A stretch of DNA of 64,000 nt from Gnetum montanum. Its lineage: Eukaryota; Streptophyta; Gnetopsida; Gnetales; Gnetaceae. Positions 55,769 to 64,000 of the stretch are shown piece after piece. The notes under the pieces are model-generated. The model ran no database searches and was not told where the DNA came from. It saw nothing but the letters and a program-made list of their open reading frames with translations. Location of the stretch: the NCBI GenBank assembly GCA_015680685.1, contig MNCI01006084.1, positions 105,804 to 169,803 on the forward strand. The letters run 5' to 3'. The translations under genes were made by a program, and so were the position numbers. The stretch's first letter is position 1. Each line of letters begins with the position of its first letter.

Positions 55769-55886
55769 AGTTGGTCATGCTGCAGTTGCTCACGTTGTAG
55801 TTGGTCACACTGCCATAGTTGGTCACGTTGTCTGTTAGTCACGCTACCAGTTAAGCACGCCGTGAGTTACTCACACTGCACATGCC
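55769..55886 (+). repeat. 15-18-bp tandem array in the E leader
   Basis: About seven units near AGTTGGTCACGTTGT directly after the LTR. They share the GGTCACGCTG core with the U3 array. They fall inside a 145-codon open frame (55685-56122) whose first half is therefore repeat-derived, Ser/Cys/Trp-rich translation and probably not protein. Confidence 0.6.
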
Positions 55887-55889
55887 ATC

Positions 55890-57836
55890 AACTTGTTCAC
55901 GCTGTCATGGAATCTTCCCGGATCAACCCTACTTATGCAATCCTCACAATTGAACAATATAACTTCATTTGTGTAAAACTCCAAGCCAACATACCTATCA
56001 ATTGCATAGAAAGAGAGACAAAGCGAAGCTATGAGCTCATCTACAAGGGAGGTCGTGAGTTCATTCCCTTAGCATTTGACAAAATCCCCCTTTTTGAATA
56101 CCATCATCAACTCATGTTTTAGCTTCTCATGGCAAGGAGTCAAGCCTTACAGCCACCTCTGATAGAGCCTCAGAATGGAAATGAGGAAGATGACTTTGCC
56201 GCCCAATCTAAGCATGGGGATTCGTACCATACTGTCAGTCCTCGCACCTATACAAACCCATTATTCCAACCTTTCCTAGAGGGAACCATGCTTCCTCCTT
56301 CGTCTGCATACATGTGAGGACTAGCTTCTTGACAAGAAATACTAGCTTCCACGTCCACCCATTACATATCACAAATACAAACCCATGGGGCACCTCTAAC
56401 TACTTCAGCGCAACACATTCAGGGTGTCACCTCACAACCTATGGATGGGCAGTGGGTTTCATCAGCTGTCTAGCAATACCAACCTACTCTCTACAGTGTA
56501 CCACACCCTGCGATCCCATCTCTAAATGTTGTTCCATCACAACAACAACCGACAATCCAATAGGCTCCCTTTCCACAAACAATACAATAGTGAAACTACT
56601 ATCAATCACAATCCATTCAACCCACCAGTCTGCCTACCACCCAAGAGTGGGTAGACATGAAGAAAATGATGCAAACGTTAATTGAAGAGGTAAAGCACCT
56701 TAAAATCGTAAACACTAAGGAAATCAAGGTGTTGGACTTCTACCAAGATGACCCAATCCACCCTTCAGTTCCACCATTAACCTTACCAAAGGAGATCCCA
56801 TTACCTCAACTAACAAAGTACAATGGAGAGGGAGATCCAAATGCCCACCTAGTGACATTTTGACTAGAATGTCTTCTACTTTAGGCTTGGCCTCATGTAA
56901 TTCTGTGAGTTTTCGCTATGTCCTTAACGGGAAAAGCCTTAGACTGGTACCATGCCTTACCCCATAACTCCATATCCTCTCTAGAGGATTTGTTACATCA
57001 GTTTGTTACCCGTTTCAAGTATAATCTAAAGCCTGAAGCAACACTGGATAGTTTAATTTAAATTAAATAAGTGCCTTTAGAGCCAGTGCAAAAATTCATC
57101 CAAAGGTGGAGTGTAGCCCTGAATGAACTCCATGAGCCTACACCTGAGACATACTTGCTCATCATTTTTAAAGCCATTGTGAATGACTTCATTAAGTTAA
57201 AACTCTATTATTTAAATGCTCGTACTTTGANGCCAACATACTCACAAGAAAAACACAACCAAGGCAATGGCAGCCACAATTACAAAAGCAACCAACTGGG
57301 GCCCAACAGCTAAGCAACCTAAAGCCCTAACTAACAAATCCACCAACTTTGGCACCAACTCACCTACATCGGTAGGGGCCACCCTAAGGCCCAACTTTTA
57401 GCTCAAGGATTGCTCAAAGTATACACCACTACTAATGAAACCCTCTCAACTATTGGAGCAACTCTTGAAAGCTGGGAAAATCCAACACAAACATGTGTCG
57501 GAGATTACCCACCAAAGACATGATAGGTACTGCAAGGTACTAAGGAACCCCACCTTAGTAGTACCAAATGAGCCCCCAGTTCCACAACATTTTAAATTGG
57601 ACCAATACTGTCATTACCATCAAATGGTTGGTCACAGTATAGAAAACTGTCATGCCTTGCAAGATGACCTGCAAGGAATGATAAAACAAGGCCAACTAGT
57701 GATTAACATGGCAAGTCAATCCAACACAGACGATGCCTCTTATGTCATAAACTCAATTAGCATAGGTGGCAAGCCCAAACCTATGCAACAACCTTTTCTG
57801 ATCCGTGTGCCTCCTAAAAAGGCAAAGGTCCCCTAA
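55890..57836 (+). pseudogene. gag of element E
   Basis: Virus-like-particle protein. A likely start is MESSRINPTYAILTIEQYNF (about 55908), then LQPPLIEPQNGNEEDDFA (56150). The gag core begins with EIPLPQLTKYNGEGDPNAHL (56800) and continues MSLTGKALDWYHALPHNSIS, LEDLLHQFVTRFKYNLKPEA (56915-57040), EPVQKFIQRWSVALNEL (57080). A nucleocapsid-type Cys/His block follows: YCHYHQMVGHSIENCHALQD (about 57608-57670). The pattern fits Tat-lineage gags. At least five frame breaks or stops (for example 56863, 57060 and 57069) and an N at 57231. The spacer after it (57905-57985) repeats GCTAAGACATTAAACTAGCA units. Confidence 0.75.
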
Positions 57837-58021
57837 CCTCCACAAGCAAGAGGCCTTCCTTTGTTATCAAAGTGTCATCCTAGGCACCCACAACACCCTT
57901 TGTCGTCAAGGCTCCACAGACATCGTCTGCTAAGACGTTAAACTAGCACGACTCGTCCGCTAAGACATTAAACTAGCATAATGTAGCAACAAAAATCGCT
58001 AAGCAACCTTTTGTCATAAGA

Positions 58022-59236
58022 GTGCCACAACGAGATGGCCCCTCACCTACCCAAAGCCCAAAAGTGGGAAACATCTCGATCCCTCCTCCTTCAAGGGTTG
58101 ATCCCACTAGCAACCCGGATAGGCCCACCAAATGGGAATGCAAGAGGACAAACGAGCACCTTGCAACTCCCATGTTCGAAGCAAAGGCTACAACTAGGAA
58201 ACAACAACTGAACACTGGGGCCCCTACCCCCAAGAAAACCAAGCCTAAGTCCCCCTCCCAAGAGGTTTGTCTCTCAAGCTTCACGGAGGAAGTCAAAGCC
58301 AACACAACGACTAATGACAAAGACTTCATAGCTACACTAACCCAAGTAAAGCAAAAGAACACAACATTTAGCTTATACAACCTGGTCAAGACCTCACCTG
58401 CTTACTACCAAGCATTGGCCCAAATCTTAGCCTCCATTCCTGTTATGGAGGACATCCCTGCAAATGAGGCATCCATCCATGCAACAATGTTGCCTCCCAC
58501 ACCACAAGAATTGGGTTCAACAACCTTAGCCTTTCGTGATGATGCAGTTAAAGTCAACCCCAAATGAGGGGAAGTCACTACAGCTCCACTATCCATTAGC
58601 ATTCGTGTTGGGCAGTGTACCATCCGTAGAGTGCATGTTGACGATGGTGCAGCAACGAATGTAGTCCTGTACTCCACCATCGACAAGCTAAGCTTGGCAG
58701 ATGAAATCAGGCCAACCAAAACCACATGTCTAAAATCCTTCAATGGATCACGTGTCACAGTTAAGGGTACAATCAACTAAGCCTTTGTAGTGGGAGAGCA
58801 ATTCCCCACTAGCACAAATTTCACTATCATAGAGAAGATGCCAGGTTTCAACATGATTCTAGGCAAGCCTTGGCTAGCTCAACTAAGGGCCATCTCCTCT
58901 CCCATCCACCAAGAAATCCACCTTCCATACGAAGGTGGTCAAGTTATCATCCATGGTGATAACATTTCCTCTTCGACTATCCACGACATAGACATGTCAC
59001 AAGTTTTGGAAGAAGAGTTTCTTGGTGGTACACCTACAGTAACCAACGCAATGCTTGAGGCTAACACACCCAAACAAGTGGTTGAAGCTGACAGCATCAT
59101 AGAGGATCCTAAACCTTGCATGCTCCCTAATCCATGCCTAGTTAGGAAGCAACTACATGACCAAGACTCTCCCTTGGCTGAAAATGTTCTAGATGCTTGC
59201 CTACCTTCTGCCTACCCCTTTGACATGCATTCTTGA
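58022..59236 (+). pseudogene. Protease-containing second frame of element E (two in-frame stops)
   Basis: One reading frame of 404 codons broken only by TGA at 58565 and TAA at about 58778, both explicable as C-to-T changes of Arg and Gln codons. Residues 1-180 are a Lys/Pro/Thr-rich linker (APTPKKTKPKSPSQEV). The retropepsin-like domain follows (58600-58900): IRVGQCTIRRVHVDDGAATN, where DDGA is the catalytic motif, then NFTIIEKMPGFNMILGKPWL and LRAISSPIHQEIHLPYEGGQ. These match Tat proteases. The frame then ends after an acidic tail at 59236 with no RT. It is unusually well preserved for this window. Confidence 0.8.
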
Positions 59237-59580
59237 CTTTTGTTTACATTACACTAGCCTATGTGTCTACATTTTCCCACTCACTTAGATCATGCATTTT
59301 TCTTTGTTTACACATTTGTCAACTTAGTTTACACATTGCATTTGAAAAACATCAAACATAAAAACATAAAACTATAAAAACACTGGCCCAATACAGCCTA
59401 AAACTATCACCTTTTGCATTACTTTTCTTTCATTCATACATTCTAACTCTATGTATAGTAGGTGTCGCTTGATGTTGTTTTCTTCTTAGTTGATTTTTGC
59501 AGGATTTTGCAGGATCTTGCAGCCACGTAGCATGACCATGCATGCAGCATCACACTTTATATAAGCAAGGTAAGCATCAG
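59237..59580 (+). other. Non-coding interior of element E after protease
   Basis: AT-rich with TGTTTACA-type repeats (59238-59345) like those in U5 of the LTR. No domain. Confidence 0.55.
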
Positions 59581-59610
59581 TCCGCTATGACTATAAACTG
59601 ACACAAAATA

Positions 59611-59988
59611 GTCCTGGCATCATGACTTAAAACTGATACCACAGAGTAGTCCTGGCATCATGACTTAAAACTGATGCCACAAAAAAGTCTTGGCATCATG
59701 ACTTAAAACTAATACCACAGACTAGTCCTGGCATCATGAATTAAAATTGATACCATAGAATAGTCTTAGCATCATGACTTAAAACTAATACCACAGAGTG
59801 TCTTGGCATCATGACTTAAAACCGATACCACAGAGTAGTCCTGGCATCATGACTTAAAATTGATACCACAAAGTAGTCCTGGCATCATGACTTAAACTGA
59901 TACCAGAGATCAGTCTTGGAATCATGACTTAAAACTAATACCGTAAAATGTCCTAGAGTCATGAAAATAAACCAACACCATAGAGCTT
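59611..59988 (+). repeat. 38-bp tandem array in element E (about 10 units)
   Basis: The unit is GTCCTGGCATCATGACTTAA followed by AACTGATACCACAGAGTA. Nine units are 37-38 bp and the last is degenerate. The flanks 59580-59610 and 60000-60200 carry shorter, looser units with core CTATGACTATAAACTGGCA. There is no spacer/repeat alternation, so it is not a CRISPR array. Confidence 0.9.
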
Positions 59989-60199
59989 TTCCTGGTATGA
60001 CTCTAAACTGCCACATCTATCTGCCATGACGTAAAACTAGCATGCAGAGTCCACTAAGACTATAAACTGGTTTGCCTCTTCATAGTCTGCCATGACTATA
60101 AACTAGCAATGCACCATCCGCTATGACACTAAACTGGCGTCGTCCAAGGGGTTAAGACATGAAACTAATCCACAACAGTCTGCTAAGAATATAAAATGG

Positions 60200-61404
60200 C
60201 AACATCATCAACAACCAGGCAAAACTTGAAAAGATGTGTTGCTGCAATTGACTATACATGTTCCATAAAGACTTGTTGCACGATTTGTCTCATGGACACT
60301 AATGAAGCTGATGCTATTCATGATTCTTTCTGCTTTTGAATTACATGTGGTGGCTCCATATCCTTGTTTAAAGTGCTTAGTTAACTAATTCATTTGTGTT
60401 CTTCTTGTCTTCTTGGAGTTGTGTTTGCAGGATGACACACTAGAGGTGTTCGTGTATAGATGCACTTCATCATGACGACAAGGTATCACATTCTTCCTAA
60501 CGCACGTGATTGGGTTAATCAATCTATTCATAAGTACATTCCCAACTCCTGATACATTCCCTATTACCCATCATGCTCCCTTATCCTATTCAATTACATC
60601 CCCCTTGATACATCCTACTCATCTCAAAACTCTTGACACACCGTTGCACACTGTAGCTCTCTAAGCAGTTATGACGCAAAACACAGAACATAATACATGA
60701 TGCAAAATGCAATCACTCGAACACTAGCATAGCACTAAAAGCAAGCTCTTTCAAAAAGACCAAAAAGAAAAAAGAAAAAGAAAGAAAAAAAGAAAGCAAA
60801 AAACAAAAGAAAAGAAGAAACAAACAAGAAAACAAGAAAAGAAAAAGAGAACAAAAGGGTCAAAGAGAAAAATGCATAGAAAAGGTCTTCATGACCCTAT
60901 TGACATCATAAACAAAAGACTATTGGCCATTCTCATACAAGCCCTAAGAGAGAAGGCAATTGTCTTGAAAAAATAGTTACACTTATGTCTCAAAGAGACC
61001 ATGTTGCACATCATCACGTGGCTTTGGCTGTTTACAACGGGCCTCGTAAACACTCTTTAAGAGCTCCATTTCTCTAGAGAACGCACCTCCTATGGCTTGG
61101 CTCCAAGTCTGTTAAATGTTGGCTATTGACAAAGACCAAAGATATAACTCATCCACGTGAGAGCATTCTTATCCCTCTCAATGCCAACTACAATTACAGC
61201 CCTTGATCAACTCTCAATTTCCCCTGGTTAAAACCAATTCACTTGCATCTTGAATTGCATTCCCCGAATCGAAAATCCCATGTACTTTTGAACACAGTGC
61301 AATGACATCCAGCCAAGGGCCGATAGATAATGTTTGATGCTTTGTTGTTCATGGTGTTTTGCATTTCTTTGTTGATGCCTCTCGAGTGAATTCCTCCAAA
61401 TGTC
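60200..61404 (+). other. Non-coding 3' interior of element E
   Basis: Includes a purine-rich, A-dominated tract (60755-60870: AAAGAAAAAG-type runs). No open frame with a recognisable domain; a minus-strand 70-codon frame (61228-61440) crosses the LTR boundary and is not supported. Nothing else seen. Confidence 0.55.
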
Positions 61405-61420
61405 AACAAAGAGGGGCCAA
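61405..61420 (+). other. Polypurine tract of element E
   Basis: AACAAAGAGGGGCCAA directly precedes the 3' LTR start TGAAGCACC. The position and purine content fit a plus-strand primer. Confidence 0.65.
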
Positions 61421-62982
61421 TGAAGCACCACTAATTTCAACTTAGCACTCTAAAAGTGAAAAGGATTCAGACACTTTTGAGCATTTAGAGGGCAAAATTT
61501 GGCTAAGGCATTGAGCTCACACCTAGCCTTCCCAAGGCAGTTTGCTCACCCTCAACATGAACAACTCCAAGCAGCATCAAAATCAAAAGTAGAGGACAAC
61601 TGCTCAAAGTTTAGAAAAAAATTCCAGCATCCAGTGTCTAGCATCCCAAGTTTCTTGGTCACGCTGCAGGTCACGCTAAGCGTGACCATAGCGTGACCTA
61701 CCCAAAACAGGCTTCGAACCAGACATATTCAAGCTCAAATTTCTAGATCCAGTTCACACATAGGTAGGCAACAGTTGTACTTAGAAACAAGCTTCAAAAA
61801 TTTGAAAATTTTTATCAAAAATTGCATACTCATGCTCAGATCACGCTGAGGTCACGCCCAGCGTGACTGCCTAGCCTGACTCACGCTCAAGTCATGCTGA
61901 GGTCACACCCAGCGTGACTGCAACATGACTACTGGTCACGCTCGCACAAAAACACTTCAAATGCATGCTGAAGGCACACTGAAGCACAGACAACTCATGT
62001 TGGAAGCCCTGGTCAAACAGAGATGCCTCGAACAGCCTCAAATTGACATCTCAACATCCTGCAACACTTGATCCATGGTCAAGCGAGCCAAGTCAAATTT
62101 CTCTTATTGTACATTTCATTGTAAATCCCCATTTTGGGCATGGCAGGCCCTCACAGTCTAAATTAAATGTACTTTCATGGGCTTGAGTAACCCACGAGTT
62201 GTAAAATACAATGTATCTGGTCGAGAACGTAGCTTGCCGACACACATCCAAATCTTGCTGACACACATCCAACTCTTGCCAACACACATCCAAGTTATTC
62301 ACAACTATCCACCGGACATGTGTCACTTGATCCATTTTTCTCTCATCCCCCAACCATTGATTCCATTCATGAATTTCGTGGTTGAGCCTAGCCTCGATCC
62401 TATAAATACCCTGTTAATTCACATAAATAGGGTTGGAAATTTTGAAGGTTGACAGCTTGGGAAGTATCGACCAGCAGCCTAGGACGCTTAGACACACTTG
62501 ACTCCTAACATCTAAAGACTTCAGACATCATCCCGGGGTTTAGTGCTTGACCTACCATCCATACGCGTAGCTACACTTTGACCGGTGCACATTATTATTT
62601 AAACAATACAATATAGTTCATTATTACCTAACATTTACATTGTTTACTCTATTTACATTTTGTTTACAAATATAGCTCTATTTATGCTTTGTTTACAATT
62701 CAGTATCTTTTTATTCTCTGCACTATGTTTACATTTTGTGTCACTGTTTGCATTCTGTTTACATTCCGTTTACACCTTTTATGATAACCCCAGCACGAGC
62801 CGTAGTTTACGCTTGGGGAAGTCCTTGGATGATTTGCGTGCAAACCATCCAAGGCACTCTACCTTCGTTCTCTTTTCCAACTTGCCCTCAGGTGAAGGCA
62901 GGGTCAGCTGTGCCTGCCCAACCATCTTTCGGTGTTTGTTTTTTTTCCTTCCAACCTTACACCGACAATTTAGGTCAATACA
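61421..62982 (+). repeat. 3' LTR of element E (1562 bp)
   Basis: TGAAGCACCACTAATTTCAA ... AATTTAGGTCAATACA. A TATA box is at 62401-62408. It holds a 19-bp near-palindrome, GGTCACGCTAAGCGTGACC, at 61669-61687. Confidence 0.92.
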
Positions 62983-62987
62983 GTGGT
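62983..62987 (+). repeat. Target-site duplication of element E, right (GTGGT)
   Basis: Exact copy of 54095-54099. Confidence 0.85.
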
Positions 62988-63550
62988 TGTCTCTTTGGCT
63001 TCACGGTCAGGTTGGTGTAGATGTGATGCTAGCATATCATAGGATCAATCCCTATAGGTTCTAGATATGACCAAGAAAAAGCTACTAACCATTTTTCAAC
63101 CACTTTTAACAACATCTTCTTTTGTTCTAAACCAAGATTTACATTGATTATGACTGGCTTCCCATTTTTTAGGAACACATATTCCATGTTGGTCGATAGA
63201 GTTTTTAATTCAAGGGACTCTTATTTGAAATTTTTAGGAATTTCCAACTCTCCCTAGTAGGTATCGTTATTTGCATCACTAGAGAGTTGGTGACGAACTT
63301 ACTTTAGTTCATTCATGCCTGTGGAATATGCACATGTCATGCTCTCAATTAGTTTCATGAAAAGTGTGCTACTCTTAAAATTAGTGGTCAGCCATTGGAT
63401 GCCCTCTTATTTTGTGATTGCTATGTACAAACACCTCTAAATATCAACTTTTGGTGCACACTTCTTACATGCAAATATGGATACTCATTTCACTACGTAG
63501 AGCTTTTGCATACAATTGCACCCTATATTGTTGTATGTGATGCATGGAAC
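62988..63550 (-). pseudogene. RT N-terminus and protease-RT linker of element D
   Basis: Read leftward from 63550: an acidic linker with HQLSSDANNDTY (about 63280), NMEYVFLKNGKPVIINVNLG (63190-63140), KKMLLKVVEKWLVAFSWSYL (63110-63060), GIDPMIC..HIYTNLTVKPK (63050-63000). This aligns residue by residue with A at 39830-40150. It continues into the main RT at 54094 after removing E and one GTGGT. Confidence 0.75.
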
Positions 63551-64000
63551 TCACTTCTTCTCAATCTTCCTGAATGCATTTTTTAAAAATATTTCCAAGG
63601 AAAGATCTCTGATGCCCATTTTGGCATCAACAGTGCTTAGCCATGCCCTTCCCATGATGATTGGAAAGTTCCCTTTGCAATTCTCCACCTTGATTACTAG
63701 GAAATTAGCAAGATAAGACCACCCACAAACAGTGGGCACAATGTCTTCTATTAGTCCTAATGGAACAGTGATGGACTGGTTTGCCAATTTTAATTTGATA
63801 TTGCTCTTCTTAAGAGAAGGAAGGTTCCATGCAGTATACATCTCATAAGAAATTAGATTGATACCAGAACCTGAGTCAAGAAGAGCTTTCCATGGTTCAT
63901 TCCCAACAATTTGCAAATAAATAAGAGGACTCCCAGGATTTACTAATTTCCTGGGAAGGCTTCTAGCATGGATCCAATCAGATATGATGTGAGTAAGCAT
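63551..64000 (-). pseudogene. Aspartic protease of element D (open, runs off the window)
   Basis: A 149-codon open frame. WIHARSLPRKLVNPGSPLIY leads to ALLDSGSGINLISYEMYTAW with an intact catalytic DSG, then LPSLKKSNIKLKLANQSITV, PLGLIEDIVPTVCGWSYL, FLVIKVENCKGNFPIIMGRA and WLSTVDAKMGIRDLSLEIF. It aligns with A's protease (39230-39640), which has lost the Gly of DSG. The start lies beyond the window edge. It is the best-preserved D domain, though the downstream RT, RNase H and integrase are broken. Confidence 0.8.

Larger units (their letters stand above)
54100..62982 (+). mobile_element. Element E: structurally complete, gag-protease-only Tat-like LTR element
   Basis: 8.88 kb with LTRs 54100-55680 and 61421-62982, TG...CA ends and a perfect 5-bp duplication. 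Interior: a tandem GTCACGC-rich leader (55769-55886), gag (about 55890-57836), protease (about 58568-59236), a 38-bp tandem array (59611-59988), a purine-rich tract (60755-60870) and a polypurine tract (61405-61418). No RT, RNase H or integrase motif is found in the 2.2 kb between protease and 3' LTR, so it is non-autonomous. It interrupts RT of element D. Confidence 0.9.
33575..64000 (-). mobile_element. Element D: Athila-like LTR retrotransposon, split by A and E
   Basis: The parts at 33575-35590 (3' LTR and 3' interior), 51572-54099 (3' interior, integrase, RNase H, RT) and 62983-64000 (RT start, protease) are all on the minus strand and read in continuous element order. The first two pieces line up with element B's 3' interior, leaving out only about 250 bp where A sits. 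The third continues D's RT across the E insertion. D itself interrupts RT of element T. It runs past the right edge, so the 5' LTR is not visible. Confidence 0.75.

Noticed and set aside
57973-58776. Minus-strand frames of 123-138 codons opposite the E protease frame
   Set aside because: Antisense shadows of the better-supported 58022-59236 frame.
59611-59988. CRISPR-like regular array
   Set aside because: Units are contiguous 38-bp tandem repeats without unique spacers, inside a plant retrotransposon.

Overview
The window is nuclear DNA of a land plant with a large, repeat-rich genome. The evidence is the Ty3/gypsy Athila-like and Tat-like LTR elements primed by plant-type tRNAs, a Helitron that carries an RPA gene, and decayed pieces of three plant gene types: a type-B response regulator, a LOG cytokinin-activating enzyme and a CCR4-type deadenylase. 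I cannot name the species. The bulk and decay of the repeats would suit a gymnosperm or another giant plant genome, but that is a weak guess. I see no intact host gene. Nearly every reading frame belongs to a transposon or is a pseudogene.

Layout, left to right. 1-1787: end of a minus-strand Athila-like element 'F' (gag, PBS, LTR). 1788-3763: remnant of a minus-strand 'G-family' LTR element primed by initiator-Met tRNA, into which F inserted. 3764-17090: older DNA holding a type-B response-regulator pseudogene (4735-5460), a tandemly duplicated exon pair (5562-6771), a minus-strand Helitron RPA-helicase-Rep block (8890-14650), a LOG exon (15008-15155) and unidentified exon-like pieces. 17096-24955: a G-family element with a perfect 5-bp target duplication (ATAGT). 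It carries an intronless CCR4-type deadenylase copy and a 22-bp minisatellite, and its 3' LTR is split by a 2.3-kb insertion containing the 698-bp assembly gap. 24961-29650: AT-rich DNA with a fold-back repeat and a small secreted-peptide-like frame.

29676-64000 is one nested stack. A plus-strand Tat-like element 'T' (gag, protease, archaeal-type RNase H, start of RT) is cut at 33575 by a minus-strand Athila-like element 'D' that runs past the right edge of the window. D is split by a plus-strand relative 'A' (35602-about 51535). A is itself split inside its integrase by a minus-strand, gag-only deletion derivative 'B' (41829-48293). Farther right, D's reverse transcriptase is split by 'E' (54100-62982), a structurally complete plus-strand Tat-like element with 1.56-1.58 kb LTRs, TG...CA ends and a GTGGT target duplication. 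E encodes gag and protease but no RT, RNase H or integrase.

Together, F, A, B and D are one Athila-like family (tRNA-Asp PBS, TGATGA...TCATCA ends, shared TATA box and a shared short 3' frame). B and E are non-autonomous and would depend on relatives for pol. Decay is largely C-to-T and G-to-A, as expected of methylated plant repeats. Three small tandem duplications, each joined by a single N, look like assembly artefacts.
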